DNA of 64,000 bases from Symsagittifera roscoffensis. Taxonomy: Eukaryota > Xenacoelomorpha > Acoela > Convolutidae. The position numbers and the translations under genes are program-made. Numbering within the stretch: position 1 is the stretch's first letter; each line of letters opens with the position of its first letter. This document shows, in pieces, positions 21,826 through 34,500 of the stretch. The stretch covers positions 60,737,584-60,801,583 of the forward strand of contig NC_087062.1 of the NCBI RefSeq assembly GCF_963678635.1, given 5' to 3'. The notes under the pieces were generated by a model. It was not told where the DNA came from, did not search any database, and was given only the letters and a program-made list of their open reading frames with translations.

Positions 21826-23200
21826 GTTGGGAATTTTCAGCAGATCAGAATTGACTTGATCCATAAATCAAAACAACAGCACTGTTGTCTTTCGAATTAA
21901 AAAAGCAAAGACTCAAGTTTAAGGTAATGGGTAACAAAATTGGATTCGACTTAAGCTTTGTATCAACATCAATGCATTTATGACACAGCAATGCCCATAT
22001 AGCAAAAATAACAAAATTAAGGTTTGATAGATCATTTGCAATTTGCGGAGATCATAAACCAACAATTTTGGTTTATCCAAGAAAACAAGTGCTGCTATCT
22101 TGGATCTACCCAAACATCAACTGTTCAAATTCATTTTTAATAAGAATAGCCGGTTGATGTGCAAGTAGCACAGAATGTTCCCACGAAAGTTATTTAAAAA
22201 AACTGATCACTTGAAATAAGAAAAACTTTAAAACTCAAACTATTTGTTTTCATCGACACCGGAATAACTTTTTGAAAACTTTTTTATGCTGTTGCTTGAA
22301 CAATGACTAGTAGAGCATTTTTGGTAGGGCTTTGATATATCACTCTTTCCATTCCAATGAATATTTGGGGTACCTGATTTTGCCAGGAAAACAAAACAAA
22401 CCCGAACAAGCAGTTCCTCCCCACTTTCAATGCTCGGAACGCAGATTATTCCAAGGACAGTGATTTTTTTCTAGGAAATACAAAAAACAAAGATGTATCA
22501 GGTCCATAGCGAATTGAGAAGCAAATTTTCGAAAACCATTCTGCTAAATGAAACAAATATAAATAAAAATTTTCAGTTGTGGTGTAAAAAAATTCACAGA
22601 AAAACAAAGAGAACAAAAAAGACATGCCAGCTCGCTTTGAAGTTTGAGAAGACATTTGTTGTTCTCCAACCATCGAAAATAGGGAGGAACATGGACATCG
22701 CGTTTTTTAATATTTTTTCTGCTATGTAGTTTTTGTTTTCCATGCAAAGTAAAAAGAAATACAAATGAACATCGCCAGAGCGGTGATTTAAACAAAGTAA
22801 AGCACTTTCAGCCGTAACTACAATAAAGTTGGTCTGTATTGAGGAAATCGGATTAAAGTTTCGAGTTCTACTCTATTTTTGTTGTTTAAATTGGCCAGTT
22901 CAGCTGCAAAAAAATTAAAATTAGTGCAAAATTAATTTTTTTTTGTTTTTTATTCATTGTTCGAAGTCATTCGACGATAACGCCTACTTTTTGTATAGTT
23001 CTCTCATCACGCCTTGCACAAGAAAGCAAGCTCTTTTGCAGTTTTTTAAAATATGGTCGGAATATTTTATGCTACTTGCACAGCAACCGGTTATCCTTTT
23101 TTACAAATAGTTTGATCAAATTTTGAACTAAGGTTTTAGGAGAAAAATGTATATCACTGTTATATTTTAGTTTGATTCAAAACCAAAATCAATCAAACAG
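21826..23200. other. AT-rich stretch with dispersed repeat pieces, no gene seen
   Basis: About 22310-22440 resembles the repeat of the 61-63 kb region (TATATCACTC..CCATTCCAATGA, GGTACCTGATTTT). No real reading frame was recognised elsewhere. Confidence 0.5.
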
Positions 23201-23204
23201 AAAA

Positions 23205-23765
23205 ATGAATTTAGTGCAATTAGCTGATGATACAATTATCTTAATTATAGAAAACTTAATAACGGACTTGAGAACATCAATGTTAAAAACGCCAGAAAAA
23301 GGAAGAACATTTGAATGAAAATAAACTTGTACTTGATGTTGATGAAACAAAACTGGTTGTCTTTGAAGAAGAGAATAGGTAGAAACATTCGTTGATGGAG
23401 AAGAAACAATTTCCGCAAAGAAATGAACCAGGTATCTTGGAGTACCAGTGAACAAAAATCTCACTTTTTCAGCTGATTTAACAAACGTTAAAGCCAAATA
23501 GCTGTTGCAATAAATCCTTATACTGTGTGTGACATGTGGTAAAATAAAAAAAATGCTTTCAGAACATTGGTTATGTCACAATTATCTTTTAGCTGAGCGC
23601 TTTTTCAAAGTTTACCCATGTCTCAAATTAACAGACTAAACAGACAAATTAACTGGGGAATCAAAGTGTGCTATCTCCGCTAAACATATAATCTTGCACG
23701 TGATCTCCTTTTTAAGTCCTAAAATTCACCAGTCGAATTATTCATTACCCAACATAGATTGATTA
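23205..23765 (+). pseudogene. Non-LTR reverse transcriptase relic
   Basis: In broken plus-strand frames one can read QLADDTIIL (RT active site, Y/FADD type), LDVDETKLVVFEEENR, then TRYLGVPVNKNLTFSADL, in the order and spacing of CR1/Jockey-type RTs. Further on come NWGIKVCYLR, NLARDLL and PVELFITQHRLIRMFDM, typical of the region behind the palm. Many stops and shifts make this an old, dead copy. Confidence 0.7.
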
Positions 23766-23769
23766 GAAT

Positions 23770-24330
23770 GTTCGATATGGCAAAAAAATGAGGCAGTTTA
23801 TAAGTAAGGGAGTACCTGTGAAACTTAACGAACGCACGAAACAAATAAAACAAAGTAGGTTTCTAAAAAAAAATTGCGGAAAAGGAATGTGTAGCAAACA
23901 ATAATTGCAATAAAAGGAATAATTCGAAATTTCTTGATAGAAATACACAAAAAGTTTCCTATGGATTAGTTCCATAAGTTCTTTTCGAGATTATTTTTAT
24001 ATCTAATAAGTAGTATTGCTTCATTCACTTTTATACAAGGTATATTTGTGTAATTACAGGCCAGTGAAGCTGTCGATTTTCAATTAATTGTAATAATTTC
24101 TTTTCGCAGCAGAATGTAGACTTAACCAAGTACTCATTTTGAATTTACAACTTTTTGAAAAAAAAAGACAGTAAAGGATAATCTTTTTCCACATTGCCCC
24201 GTCCAGTCTAACTTTCAGTTCGTCTGGTCTTAAATTTTTTTTGTTTTGTATTCATATTTGAAGGGAGGTTTTAGTCACTAAGGCCAATATTTTTTTCCCC
24301 TATTTTTGAATTTTTTTTTGATTGGAACCT
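23770..24330. other. AT-rich stretch, no gene seen
   Basis: The left edge may include the last part of the RT relic. Nothing else is recognised. Confidence 0.5.
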
Positions 24331-24484
24331 TCTGTACAACTTGCTAATCAGCCGGATACTCTTGTTTCAGAAGTATTGTAGCAGGGCAGGCAACATGTAA
24401 AAGAGCTATGTTACAACTTGCTAAGCAGCCGGATACTCTTGTTTTTGTATTATTGTGGCAGGGCACGCAACATGTAAAACAGCA
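24331..24484. repeat. Tandem duplication of a 77-bp unit
   Basis: ACAACTTGCTAA(T/G)CAGCCGG, GATACTCTTGTTT, TTGT(A/G)GCAGGGCA and CAACATGTAAAA recur 77 bases apart. Two copies are seen, with a few differences. Confidence 0.85.
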
Positions 24485-25060
24485 TCCTTACCGAAACCAC
24501 AAAATAGCATTGCAAGCTAGCAGACAGGAAGGTCAAAGAAGCAACTAAGTCCAAAGAAAACGGAAAAATTTTCGAAGAAACCACAGCTATCAAACTTCAA
24601 AATCTTTAAGTTCTAACTTGAGATTTCTAAAGTTTGGTCCAGAGGAAAGCATAAAAAATATGGTTACCGCGAATGACCCAAAATAACTTAAAAAGCCAAT
24701 GAAATAAAAGCCTAAATCATTTCGGCCAAAAAAGCGCTAAAAAGTAATGGCTAGTAGAATTACAAATTGCAGGAGTAACTGGAAACATAAAAAGCAACTA
24801 TGAAAATTTTAAGCAACTATGAAAAAAGTTTACGGTGTGGCAACTAAGCCGATAAAACATAAGAAGACAAATAATAAGCCGACTTTTTTCGCAACGCAAT
24901 ATTTTCTGTTCGAAAAAAAAACATTTTTGGTCAGATTTGAATGCGTGACATTTGTCGTCCCAGGCGTATTCGTTACCTCCAGACTAAGTGTGCCGGAGAC
25001 GCTTAGAAATTGAACTCATTATGAACCAAGATACCAAATGGTTACGTTAAAAGTTGTTAA
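24485..25060. repeat. Dispersed AT-rich repeat, copy 1
   Basis: The segment shares landmarks with 39050-39690: AAAACATAA...AGACAAA, CCAGGCG(T/C)A(T/C)TCGTTACCTC, AAGTGTGCCGGAGA and GAA(C/T)TCATTATGAA. Related pieces at 26400-26780, 38800-39000, 42210-42520 and 49975-50215 carry CTTCGCATNACTTGCGATACAA-like sequence. A moderately old family without a recognisable protein. Confidence 0.6.
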
Positions 25061-25169
25061 ACCTAAAAACAGTCTATACTTCGATTTGAGCGTATAAACA
25101 CTCATTGTGAAATTTTATTTTGAAAGCATCTTCCGTGAGATCGAACTTTTTTGACAGACTTTCATTTTG

Positions 25170-25245
25170 CAGTCAGAAATTCATCATTGCAGTGTCTAAG
25201 ACCTCCGCGCCCTAATCAAAAGGTCAGTGATTCGAGGCTCACCAA
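25170..25245 (+). repeat. tRNA-like sequence (tRNA-derived SINE or pseudogene)
   Basis: GTGATTCGAGGCTCACC resembles a tRNA B box with its T-arm stem, followed directly by an A-run, as in the head of a tRNA-derived SINE. No complete acceptor stem is seen, so it is not called as a functional tRNA. Confidence 0.4.
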
Positions 25246-25266
25246 AAAAAAATGCATTTAAGAAGC

Positions 25267-26352
25267 ACTAGCGTGTAACGCACCTCCGGTGCTTCGAATT
25301 TTCGACAATTCATAAAAACTTCATAAAAAACAATTCATAATTTTTTGACAATTCGCAAATATTGGAAGTAAGATCTGCATCTTTTGAGTATACTCTGTCA
25401 GCGCCCAAACACAGGGTTGGTAATTTCAAACTTTCAAATTTTTTTAATTCCTAATTTGAAAAACCATAAAAGCATCATCTTGAAAATTTAATGGGCCTCT
25501 GGAGAAATTTAGAGGCCAGATTTGCAACCACTGAGAGCCCTGATAGCACCCTACTATACGTTTGGGAATTTCAAATTTCGTGAATTTTTTTAGACTTAAG
25601 ATTCCCGACAAAAACTGAATAAATCATATAAAAAAGCCCCCATCTCGGAAACTAAAAGGACTTGAGCAATCATAATTAGAGGCAAGATTTGAGACGCCTG
25701 GGTATACGCTGACAATAAGGTTGTGTCTCCATCAAGATGATAGGTTCAAATTTTGCGAATTTCTTTGAAGATAATTTCTTGGAGAAATTTTGAAAAAAAT
25801 CAAAAACAACTCGGAAACTAAAAGCATTTGAGCAGTCGCATGTGGCAAGATTTGTAAGATTTGTTTGGAAAGAGCACTGAACTACAAATTTAGGAATTTC
25901 AAATTATGAAAAAATATATTTAAAATTTTCTAAAATTTTTCAAAGAAAACTCACAAAAAACGTCATATCTCGAAAACTGCAATGATTTGAGCAGTCATAT
26001 CTGGAGGCAAGATTCGCAATTCTTGAGAGTACTCTGACAGCCCCTAACTACAGGGTTGCGAAATTTAAATTTTAAAGAAAAAAAAATAAGTTTTCCGAAA
26101 ATTTTTGAAAAAATCACAAAAATCGTCGTACCTCATACACTAAAATGATTTGGGTATTCATAATTTGAAACCAAGATCGCAACCCTTGGGAGGACCCTGA
26201 AAGCATCCCAATATTGGGCTGCCTACTATAAATTCAGTTGCAAAATACGATATAGCTTTAACGTGAAAAATTCTTTCGTTAAGCATGCAAAAATAATATG
26301 TTAAAATGTTTAAACGTGGCGAGATAGTGAAGCCCGCATTTAAATATACATT
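25267..26352 (+). mobile_element. Satellite-bearing element, copy 1
   Basis: The left end is ACTAGCGTGTAACGCACC followed by TCCGGTGCTTCG, which forms a short hairpin (GCACC/GGTGC). The right end is GGCGAGATAGTGAAGCCCGC then ATTTAAATATA. Between them are about six diverged units carrying CGTCATATCTCGAAAACT and GAGGCAAGATT(T/C)GCAA. Copies 2 (42891-44626) and 3 (58044-60782) have the same ends, the same orientation and more units. Fixed ends with a variable internal array recall Helentron/DINE-1-like nonautonomous elements, but terminal signals and target sites cannot be confirmed here. Confidence 0.75.
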
Positions 26353-27000
26353 AGGTCAATATAGAATAAATATACAGAAAAGGATAAAAAATACTAAACA
26401 CAGCGGCGAAGCGGAGCTTCGCATCATTTGCGATACAACGTAAGAGCAGCATTGCAAGCTAGCAATTAGTAAAAAAAAACGGAGTTTAAAAAACCGAGAA
26501 AAATAAAGTTTGGGAGAAAATAAGTTCCGAAATGAAACACAGTCAAAAAACACAACCAGCTACCTTAAAAGAACTTTTACCAGTTACCGAGCAGCTACTA
26601 AGCCCACAAATGTTAAGACTATAATTGAGAAAACAAAAAAATGAAATAGTTGTCATGAAAAAATTTTGAACATCTTCTTCTGAACATATAAAATCTATAA
26701 TATTTGCTCCTGGAGCTACACAGAATAAGTGAACTAAGCCGATAAAACGTTAGACTAAACCATGCAGTCCGAATCAAGCTTTTCAACGGGGAAAAAGAAA
26801 ACAAAAGGACAGTGCTATCAATATTTTAAATTACAGTAGTAAATCAAAAATACATGCATATACAATGAATAATGCTGACAGGATAAGAAGATTCCCCGTA
26901 GGGCAACTTCGTCAAAAAACATACGCCGACAAATGAAAATCCAACATCAGTTTTTAACGAGAAAGTTTTTTTTGAGTTTAATAAATTCCGATAAAAACAA

Positions 27001-27066
27001 GGTCCGACCGGGTCTCGAATCCCAAACCTTTGAGCAAAGGCAACCGCAATACAATTAGGCCAAGTG
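27001..27066 (-). repeat. tRNA-like sequence, minus strand
   Basis: On the minus strand, TTGGCCTAATTGTATTGCGG resembles a tRNA A box and D arm, and GGTTTGGGATTCGAGACCC a B box with its stem. Acceptor stem pairing is not evident. Likely a tRNA-derived SINE head or tRNA pseudogene. Confidence 0.45.
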
Positions 27067-27169
27067 GGAATTAGTATCGAAGTAGCTAAGGTTCACTAAT
27101 AAAGCAATTTCCCAATTTCTTATAAATTAAAATTTGATATTGAAGCCTTTCAATTAATGAAACCTTGAA

Positions 27170-28215
27170 TTATTTCAAATTGTTTCATAGAGCAAATCAG
27201 TTTGGGAAAAGTTAAAGCTTATCTTAACCCTGATAACGCAGCTATGAAAAGTCAAATTTTCGCGCAGCGATTTGATCTATGAAATAACTTGAAATGTTCT
27301 AAGTTTCAGAACATTTCAAGTTATTTCATAGATCGAATCGCTGCGCGAAATTTCAACTTTTCCTGGGCAAGCTAAGTGAACAATGAAAATGAAACATATT
27401 TCTAGATGTTCCATAGATCAAATCAATTCGCAAAAAAAAGTTTTTCCCAAAAAAACTATTCAAGCTAAAAAAAACTTTACAAGTTAATTCATGGACCGAA
27501 TCGGTTCGCGAAAAAATTAGTTTTTCTTAGCAAGCATTTGAAGCTACGAAACTTTGAATTATTACAAGTCAATTCTTACACTGAATCGGTTTGCGAAAAC
27601 CTTCAAGTTTTTTGAAGCAAGCTATAAAACTTTGAAATAATTCAATTTATTCCGTGGACCGAATCGGTTCACGATAATTTTCTGTTTTTCAGAAGAAGCT
27701 TTTAATGCTACAAAACTTTGATTTATTTCAAGTTAACTCATAGACTGAATCGGTTTGTGAGAAGTTTGTTTATCTAAGCAAGCTTTTGAAGCTATGAAAC
27801 TTTGAATTATTTCGAGTTATTTCATAGACTGAATTGGTCGAGTTATTTCATAGACTGAATTGGTTTATGAGAAGTTTGTTTTTCTAGGCAAGCTTTTGAA
27901 GCTATGAAATTGTGAATTATAAGTTTTTTCAAAGACTGAGTCAATTCACGAAAAGCTTAAGCTTTTTGAAGAACTCTAGTCAAAATATGAAACTGAATTA
28001 TTTCAAGTTTTTTCATAGATTTAATCTGTTCGCGAAACTAGGTTTTTCTAAGCAAGCTTTCAAAACTAGTAAGCTTTGAAATATTTCAAGTTACTTTATA
28101 GACTGGATCGGTTCCCGAAAAAGTTTTTCTTGGAAAGTTTTTTGAATCTATGAAAAGTTGAAATGTTTCCTTAATTTCATAGACCGAATAGGTTCGGGAA
28201 ACTTTTTTTTAGCAT
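27170..28215. repeat. Diverged minisatellite, unit about 100 bp
   Basis: A unit of the form CAAGCTTTTGAAGCTATGAA, then ACTTTGAATTATTTCAAGTT, then ATTTCATAGACTGAATCGGTT, then CGCGAAAA and a T-rich spacer recurs about ten times, with variation. No reading frame is kept. It contains the long hairpin at 27246-27362. Confidence 0.85.
27246..27362. repeat. Near-perfect 55-bp hairpin inside the minisatellite
   Basis: The left arm 27246-27300 and right arm 27308-27362 are reverse complements apart from about three positions, separated by seven bases. The arms are themselves minisatellite units, so one unit has been inverted next to another. Confidence 0.9.
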
Positions 28216-28450
28216 TGAGGTTGCTATTTTTAAGTAATTCTTTCCAGACTGAACTTTTGACAGTTCAAGACAAAAATGAAATGAAAATTTAGACAAAAAT
28301 TAGGCAGGTACTGTCTAGCCTTGAAGTTGGATCGAGTTCATCTTCTGATGGTTGCTCTCAATGCTTCTTAAACGTTACGCTCGATAGCCTTTTAAACATT
28401 GCCTCCTAAAAAAATTCTTAAGCATTGTGTTCAGTTAAACATCGCGTCCA

Positions 28451-28769
28451 TAGGGTGGCCAAATCAAATTAATTTTTCAAGCTCTGCCAAAGCACTAAAA
28501 AGTCAAGTCCCTGCTTTGGCCAAAATTTCTGCGCCTCAGGCATAATTTTCAATAAACAGGCTGAAAAAGTCAGTTTTAGGCACTTTTTAAAAATTTTGAA
28601 AAAAAAATTGCGTTTTTTCGGCGCGCGCTCCCCCTTCAAAATTAGTATATATTGGCACCGAAGGTAAATAGTTGTAAATAGTGAGTTTTAGTCACCATTG
28701 AAAAAATAGTGACCAATTAGTGACCAATATTGACTGGTAACTAAAATAGTGACTATGTGGTCACCCTGG
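28451..28769. mobile_element. hAT-like MITE (about 319 bp)
   Basis: The ends are TAGGGTGGCCAAA and, on the complementary strand, CCAGGGTGACCACA. These match the CAGGGTGACCA-like termini of many hAT elements. The interior is noncoding, with repeated TAGTGACCAA motifs near the right end. No clear 8-bp target duplication is seen. A nonautonomous hAT-type element is the simplest reading. Confidence 0.6.
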
Positions 28770-28971
28770 ATTAAGGTGATCAGGTCTCTCCAAGGGGACG
28801 TTGTGGAGATCCAAAAAAATGGCCTCTGACGCATGTAGTACTCAAGTTGCTCGGTTTTCTGTGTTGGACCCTGAAAAGCATATACATTTTCGATTACCTG
28901 AATAAATTAACCAAAAATTTACGAAAGGCTGACCTCTCCACTTAAACGGAATCAACTACAAAGTTTACGAG

Positions 28972-29470
28972 TGATATGTTACAATAGGTGCTAATTTTAA
29001 GTAACGAGCATGTTTTAAATTTGAGAACTATAATGCATATACATTCATTTCATTTCCAACCAATTGTACATGCTGCTAAGATAGTTTTTGTAAATACATC
29101 ACTCTGCAAATGTTACTCAAAAACTCAAATTTTACTCTTCTTTTGCCAAAAAATATGGCTTCTGAAAATGATATATGCTGTTCGAAGTATGACAAAAAGC
29201 TATCCGGCTATTTATCTTGAACCTGTCACCTATTGTAAATATCACCAATTTACGTTACTTTGACAATTATTTTTGCAGTTCTAACCTATTTCAGCTATTA
29301 CTAAAACAGTAACAGGAAATTTAAAAACTGCAAAAATCGTTTGAAAACTTTTCTATCAATAGTTGTGAAATATATTATTTGTATTTGAAATCATTTTGGT
29401 CAGAACAATATGTGCTAAATGCGCAACAACTAGCTCTTTTTGTTATATAGGCATTCGATTGCGCGTTTTT
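28972..29470 (+). mobile_element. AATAGGTG-family element, copy 1
   Basis: An inner unit (28972-29254) is bounded by GTGATATGTTACAATAGGTG and its near complement CACCTATTGTAAATATCACC. Similarity to the inverted copy at 37610-38120 continues beyond it to about 29470. Related units are at 35037-35290 and 38420-38682. No transposase is encoded. Confidence 0.75.
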
Positions 29471-30896
29471 TTATTTTTCTTATTTCCGTAGTAACTTTGT
29501 GACGTAACCAGAACAAAAATCACTTAATCAAGCTAACGCGTCGAATTTAGGCACGCCTAGTATTACGTTAGCAATACTTATGTACGTCGGACAAAACGCT
29601 TGCTAGTAATATCAGGTCCTTTTTATTTTCTATCTTAGAAAAAAATCTATAATTCGCTGGAAAACATTTTATTAGAAAAGAAAGTATGATTTTATCAAAG
29701 TTGCCTTTAGACTCAATATGAAAATTTAAGGGTTGGATTTGAGATAGTTTGATTTAGAACGATTGGTGTTTTTAAGAGAGGTGTCCATTCATTTTGAAAA
29801 AGATCTATTTTTCACCTAGAAAGGCCCATTTTATGAATCAACTGTTTAATTAAGTTATCGTGAAAAATGTATTTGCCAAAAACTTTTCAAGATAACCATT
29901 GGTTGTCGACCAGGGAGTCCTCTTGCATTTTGAACACGTCTGCTAGCTAGCATTTTTGTTTGTTCTACTCTTGAACCATTTAACTCTTTGACCGGTTTCA
30001 AAAAAGAACTCAAAGCTTTAGAGCAATTCAAGCAATTTAGCTTAAACAGTTGAATGAATCTTATTAAAATCATTATATTCACTGGGACATCCGAAAACTT
30101 CGATAAGCTTTCTTAAACAAATCTGTGAAAATACTAAAAGGTTAAATGATTTTTAAATTTTTTGTAAAACTAAAACTATGGTATGCATCAAATTATATAT
30201 TCTGTGATAAACATAGCCAATCGAAGATTGGAAAAGAGTAATGAGCGCAAAGGAACATAAAAACACTGACTTTCTTGAAAAAAAATCCAACTTTTGAATT
30301 TCAAAAACAACAGATGCCCTTTAAGCTCTTCGAATTTCTAGAACAATTTATGATGGTGTTTTCTTGATAAAATTAAACCAACTTGAGATAACTGGATCAC
30401 GTTCGTATTTGGAGAGAGCTATTTACGTAACTTTCAGCAGGTGAATTTCATTTGAACTCAAAAAGTGCATATATACCTAAGAGCATTCATGAATGCATCA
30501 ATATGTATGAACGCACATCTGCAATTATTATAGACTTTTCCTGAAAAAAAAAAAATCAGCATGACCTATATATAGGAGTCTTCGCTACGTTCATTACTCT
30601 TAATAACAGTTCACAAAAATCAGCAAAAACAAACGGCAGCACCATGATATGAATACAATTTACATTGCAAATTAGTTGAGCAACATTTTGTGAAAAAAAT
30701 CTGATTCAAACAAGAGAAGCACCAAGCATACTTATTCTACCACAAAAGCGATTGTACAGGATTCCGATAATATATCCGATACCATATACAATAATGACGC
30801 TGAGTTTCACCAATAAAAAACAATTGTAAAATCTGATCTTAAATCAGACACATGCTACTTCTTGAAAATAATAAAGTTTCGAGCACCACACGGAGT
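29471..30896. other. AT-rich stretch, no gene seen
   Basis: A short minus-strand frame at 29855-30082 (75 codons) was considered but has no recognisable content. Around 30290-30440 a piece of the AACTGGATCA repeat family (see 56640-57960) is present. Confidence 0.5.
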
Positions 30897-31373
30897 GATA
30901 TCCATTTAAAAAACAATAAAAATTGTTTAAAAAAACTATAAAAATTAATGGCTTCAATTTAAATTTTTCCGAAACTTATAAATTTTTCTTTAGCAATTTA
31001 AATTTTACTTCAGTCTGTTTTTAGCAGCTTTTCTTGCCAATTTTATGGACTTTTCGCAATTTTGTGAGAAGAATTCAAAAGCAATTTTTTGGGCAAATCT
31101 ATTTGCTACAAAAATTCATCAAATTAGTCGTGAAAATTTAGATTGTTTGTGTTTTGCGCGGAACTTGGAAAGTTGAAATTAATTATCGTGTTAACTCTGT
31201 ACTTTGGCGTCGAATCAAATACCGCCGGAACAATTTAATTTCTTTTTTTTTTTTCAATTTAAATTGCCCGACTTAAAAAAAAATTTTCAATTAAATTGAG
31301 TGGGCTCGTAATTTCACCTTCAAATAAATTGAAATTTGAATGAAAATTTAAATTAAATTTTTAAATGGACATC
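30897..31373. mobile_element. Candidate MITE with GATATCCATTTAAAAA ends
   Basis: GATATCCATTTAAAAAA at 30897 is matched by TTTTTAAATGGACATC ending at 31373. The interior is noncoding and very AT-rich. Sequences at the ends show no convincing target duplication, so this is a tentative call. Confidence 0.4.
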
Positions 31374-31578
31374 AATGTTCACAAGCATTGTTAAGTAATA
31401 TTAAATGTATTCTCCGTATTCAAAAGTAAAAACAAAACACATCAGTTAAGAAAAAACCATAATGCGAAAAGACAACTAGCTTACTCGAGTTCGTTTTGTT
31501 AGATAAAATAAAAAAGCGTGATCTTTTTGAGAGCTTGCTACTTTCCTAACGGCTTTTACGCAATGGAAGAAAAAGAGC

Positions 31579-34500
31579 CTATTCTTTCCGGTTCAGTTTG
31601 ATTTGAAGTTCGTACATCGGCAAAATACGGTCTGGATTGAAAATTACTACATATTTACATTTGGGGACATAATGTGAGTCACAGAAAGTGTCTTGTGAAC
31701 TAATTGCACTCGTCCAATAACTTCCGCCAAATTGAAACATCTGCAAAGCATTCCTAGATCCCTTACAACAGCCAAAGTCATCAACTGAGCTTTTTCCTTT
31801 TAACACTTTGCATAAAACGACGTTGAGAACTTCTTTTTGGCGTTGGTCTCGCGAATGGGCATAAAACATGGCAGTCTGGGGTAGCTCCCCAAAATATATT
31901 CCCCATCCAAAAGCTCCAGAGCGAATTCGGTCCAATTTGAAATTGTCTTCAAAAATAGAGTGAATATTGTCAGCAGTGGTTCCATGATACAGCCATGACT
32001 CTGCCGCTTCTTCGCTGTCCACGCCATATTGACATTGCAAATTCAGTTTTTCCAATTTGAATCTGTTTTCCAGCTCCATGTTCCAGTGGTGAAAGGCAGC
32101 AACTATTCGAACCTGAGCTGGTCCTGCATTCAAACTTTGATACAACTTCTCAGCATTCACATTTTCCTCCAATACGAGCCTAGGTAGAAAATGGAATTAT
32201 TCAAGTAGCTACTTACTGTAACAAAAAAGCCCGTGATAGTCTACCATTCACAGCAATGAAAGAACAAGATAAAAGTTTAACAGAAAGTTAATACCACAAA
32301 CTTATACTCACTCTGAAAACGTTTCAAGTTGAGCCACGGTTTTTTTTCTAAATGTGAAGCAAAACACAAACAACAAACATGACTTCCCTTGTCTTTTATT
32401 TCACGCGCACACTTTGAACACTGCACACTTTGACCACTACGTTGCGTGCTTTCAGAGTAATTTGATTTTTCAGAAAGTCCGACTTGTCAACGAAACTAAT
32501 TTCAAGAAATATATCGTTGGATAAAAACTCACCGAAAACATTCCATGTAAGAACGCTCATAATGTTGGTCCATATCTTCATCATTTGATGGATGCGGCGC
32601 TTGAACCTTGAGAGTCCTCACTTTATTTGAATTCTTGACACAACTTCGGACGACGAGGTAGGAATTATACCACATGAAGTTAATCGGATCTGTTCCTGTC
32701 ATGTCTAGCAGACGATACCTCACAAACAGTCTCTGCTCTAGCAATGCCGAAATCTCCTGGTCATTATTGGCTCTTTTCACATCTTCAGTCAACCAAATAA
32801 AAGTTGACACCATTCGCTTGACTTCCTCTTCTAATTTGGAGGTATAATTTATGTTTTCTATTAGCATCTCTTTCCATTCTTCCATGCTCACGCTTGGTTC
32901 CGGTACTAACTAAATAATTATCAAATAACATTGAGCCCGAAACAGATTTAACAGTTTTAATCAAGGGGGATTTCGTAAATGCATGTTTCAACAATTGGCC
33001 CACACAACCATAGGAGAGTTCATTTGCTACTATTTTACACCCAGTCGATACCTCACGAACTGTTTCTGCGCCAAAGATGTCGAAATCTTGTCACTATTAA
33101 CCGAATCTCCTTTACTGAATCTCATTTTAACCCTAACCTTAAGAAACCTCGTTAAATCAGATTCCACAATTAAACTATCGGAATGGTTAGAGTTGGTTAG
33201 AGTGATACATAAAATTCGAACAATTTCGCTCGTGATTTCGAACAAAATTTAGAAGTTTCCAACAATTTTTCTGCGCCAAGAAAAACCAATTTGATTATTG
33301 TTTCGGCCCTATTTTGACAATCGGACAATGTGAACATTAATTTTATTTATTAAAATTTGCAGGTGGGGGTAAAAGTCAAAAGATCGCACTTTTGCTATTT
33401 CGGATTAGAACCACGGACCTCGAGAATAGGAGTCTCACACCCTCTCATCTGTGCCACGGGCTCTTGAATTATTGATAACACTAGCCCCACCAATTGAGCA
33501 GCAGAAATTGCCATAGAGGCGAAGCTGCGCTTCATAAACACTAGCGAGAACACGAAAAAAAGCAGCTTTATAAAGTGAAATAAGAAAAGATAGAAATAAG
33601 CCTCGAAATAATTTAACTTTGCTACGTATGAGCTTCGAACCAGCGATCTCAAGAATTGAAGTCTCACGCTCTGCCCTCTCGGCCACCAATGATTAACAAT
33701 CGGTAAACACTAGTCACAAATAAAGCAGCTACATATGTTAACAAATTGCCAATGTTATGCAGCAAAAGTAACACCAAATACAAAAAAAACACAATTTTGC
33801 AAGCAATTGTTTGAAATATAATAATCTGGAAAGCATAAAGCCACATTAAGTATCAATTACGCCTTTCAAAAAAACTGCGAGATACATTGAGCTAGAAAAA
33901 TGCTGAAATCGAGTTTTTGATTGATAGCTTTTTTTTGGTCTATCTGATGAATTTAAAATGTATCAACTGTTTTAACTTATTTCTATTCGAATGTCAAAGC
34001 ACATGCTATTAAAAAAGCCGTTAAGGTGCCCCAAAATTGCGCCAATATTTACGACTTAAGTTAAAAAAAAAGAATACTCGTAGTATAACACTAACGCTCA
34101 CTAAAGTTCGCAAGTGTAAAAAAACACTAGCCACCAATATGAAACTTCCAATGCTACAGATCGTAATTATATCAAAAATGCCACAAACTGAGCACTTTTA
34201 TATTTGCGACTCTGAATAAAAAAAGAGTCGACTCATAATTCAAGACTTTGATCGCTAGCTCTCCTGTGTAAATAGAAAGCGTTATAGTTTGAGACAGGGA
34301 ATTAAAATGACGAATTACCTTGCTTCAGTTCAATTTCGACAATTTTGAGCGCGGCATAATACGCAAAGAATAAATTATTCGCATTAGGCTTTCTACATCA
34401 TTGACAAATTCTTAAAAGGGAGCATAAACTGTTCCAAGAGTTTGGCGAATTAGAAATCTTCAAGCCCCCAAAAACTCAACCACAGATATTTTACCAAAAA

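Noticed and set aside
22446-22795. Overlapping short frames on both strands
   Set aside because: Composition follows AT-rich DNA; no motif and no splice context was found.
29855-30082. 75-codon minus-strand frame as an RT fragment
   Set aside because: Some residues recall the end of non-LTR proteins, but no RT motif is present and the match is too weak to claim.
33615-33690. Functional tRNA gene
   Set aside because: A and B boxes are good, but the flanks form no acceptor stem and sibling copies share a non-tRNA leader, so it is a SINE.
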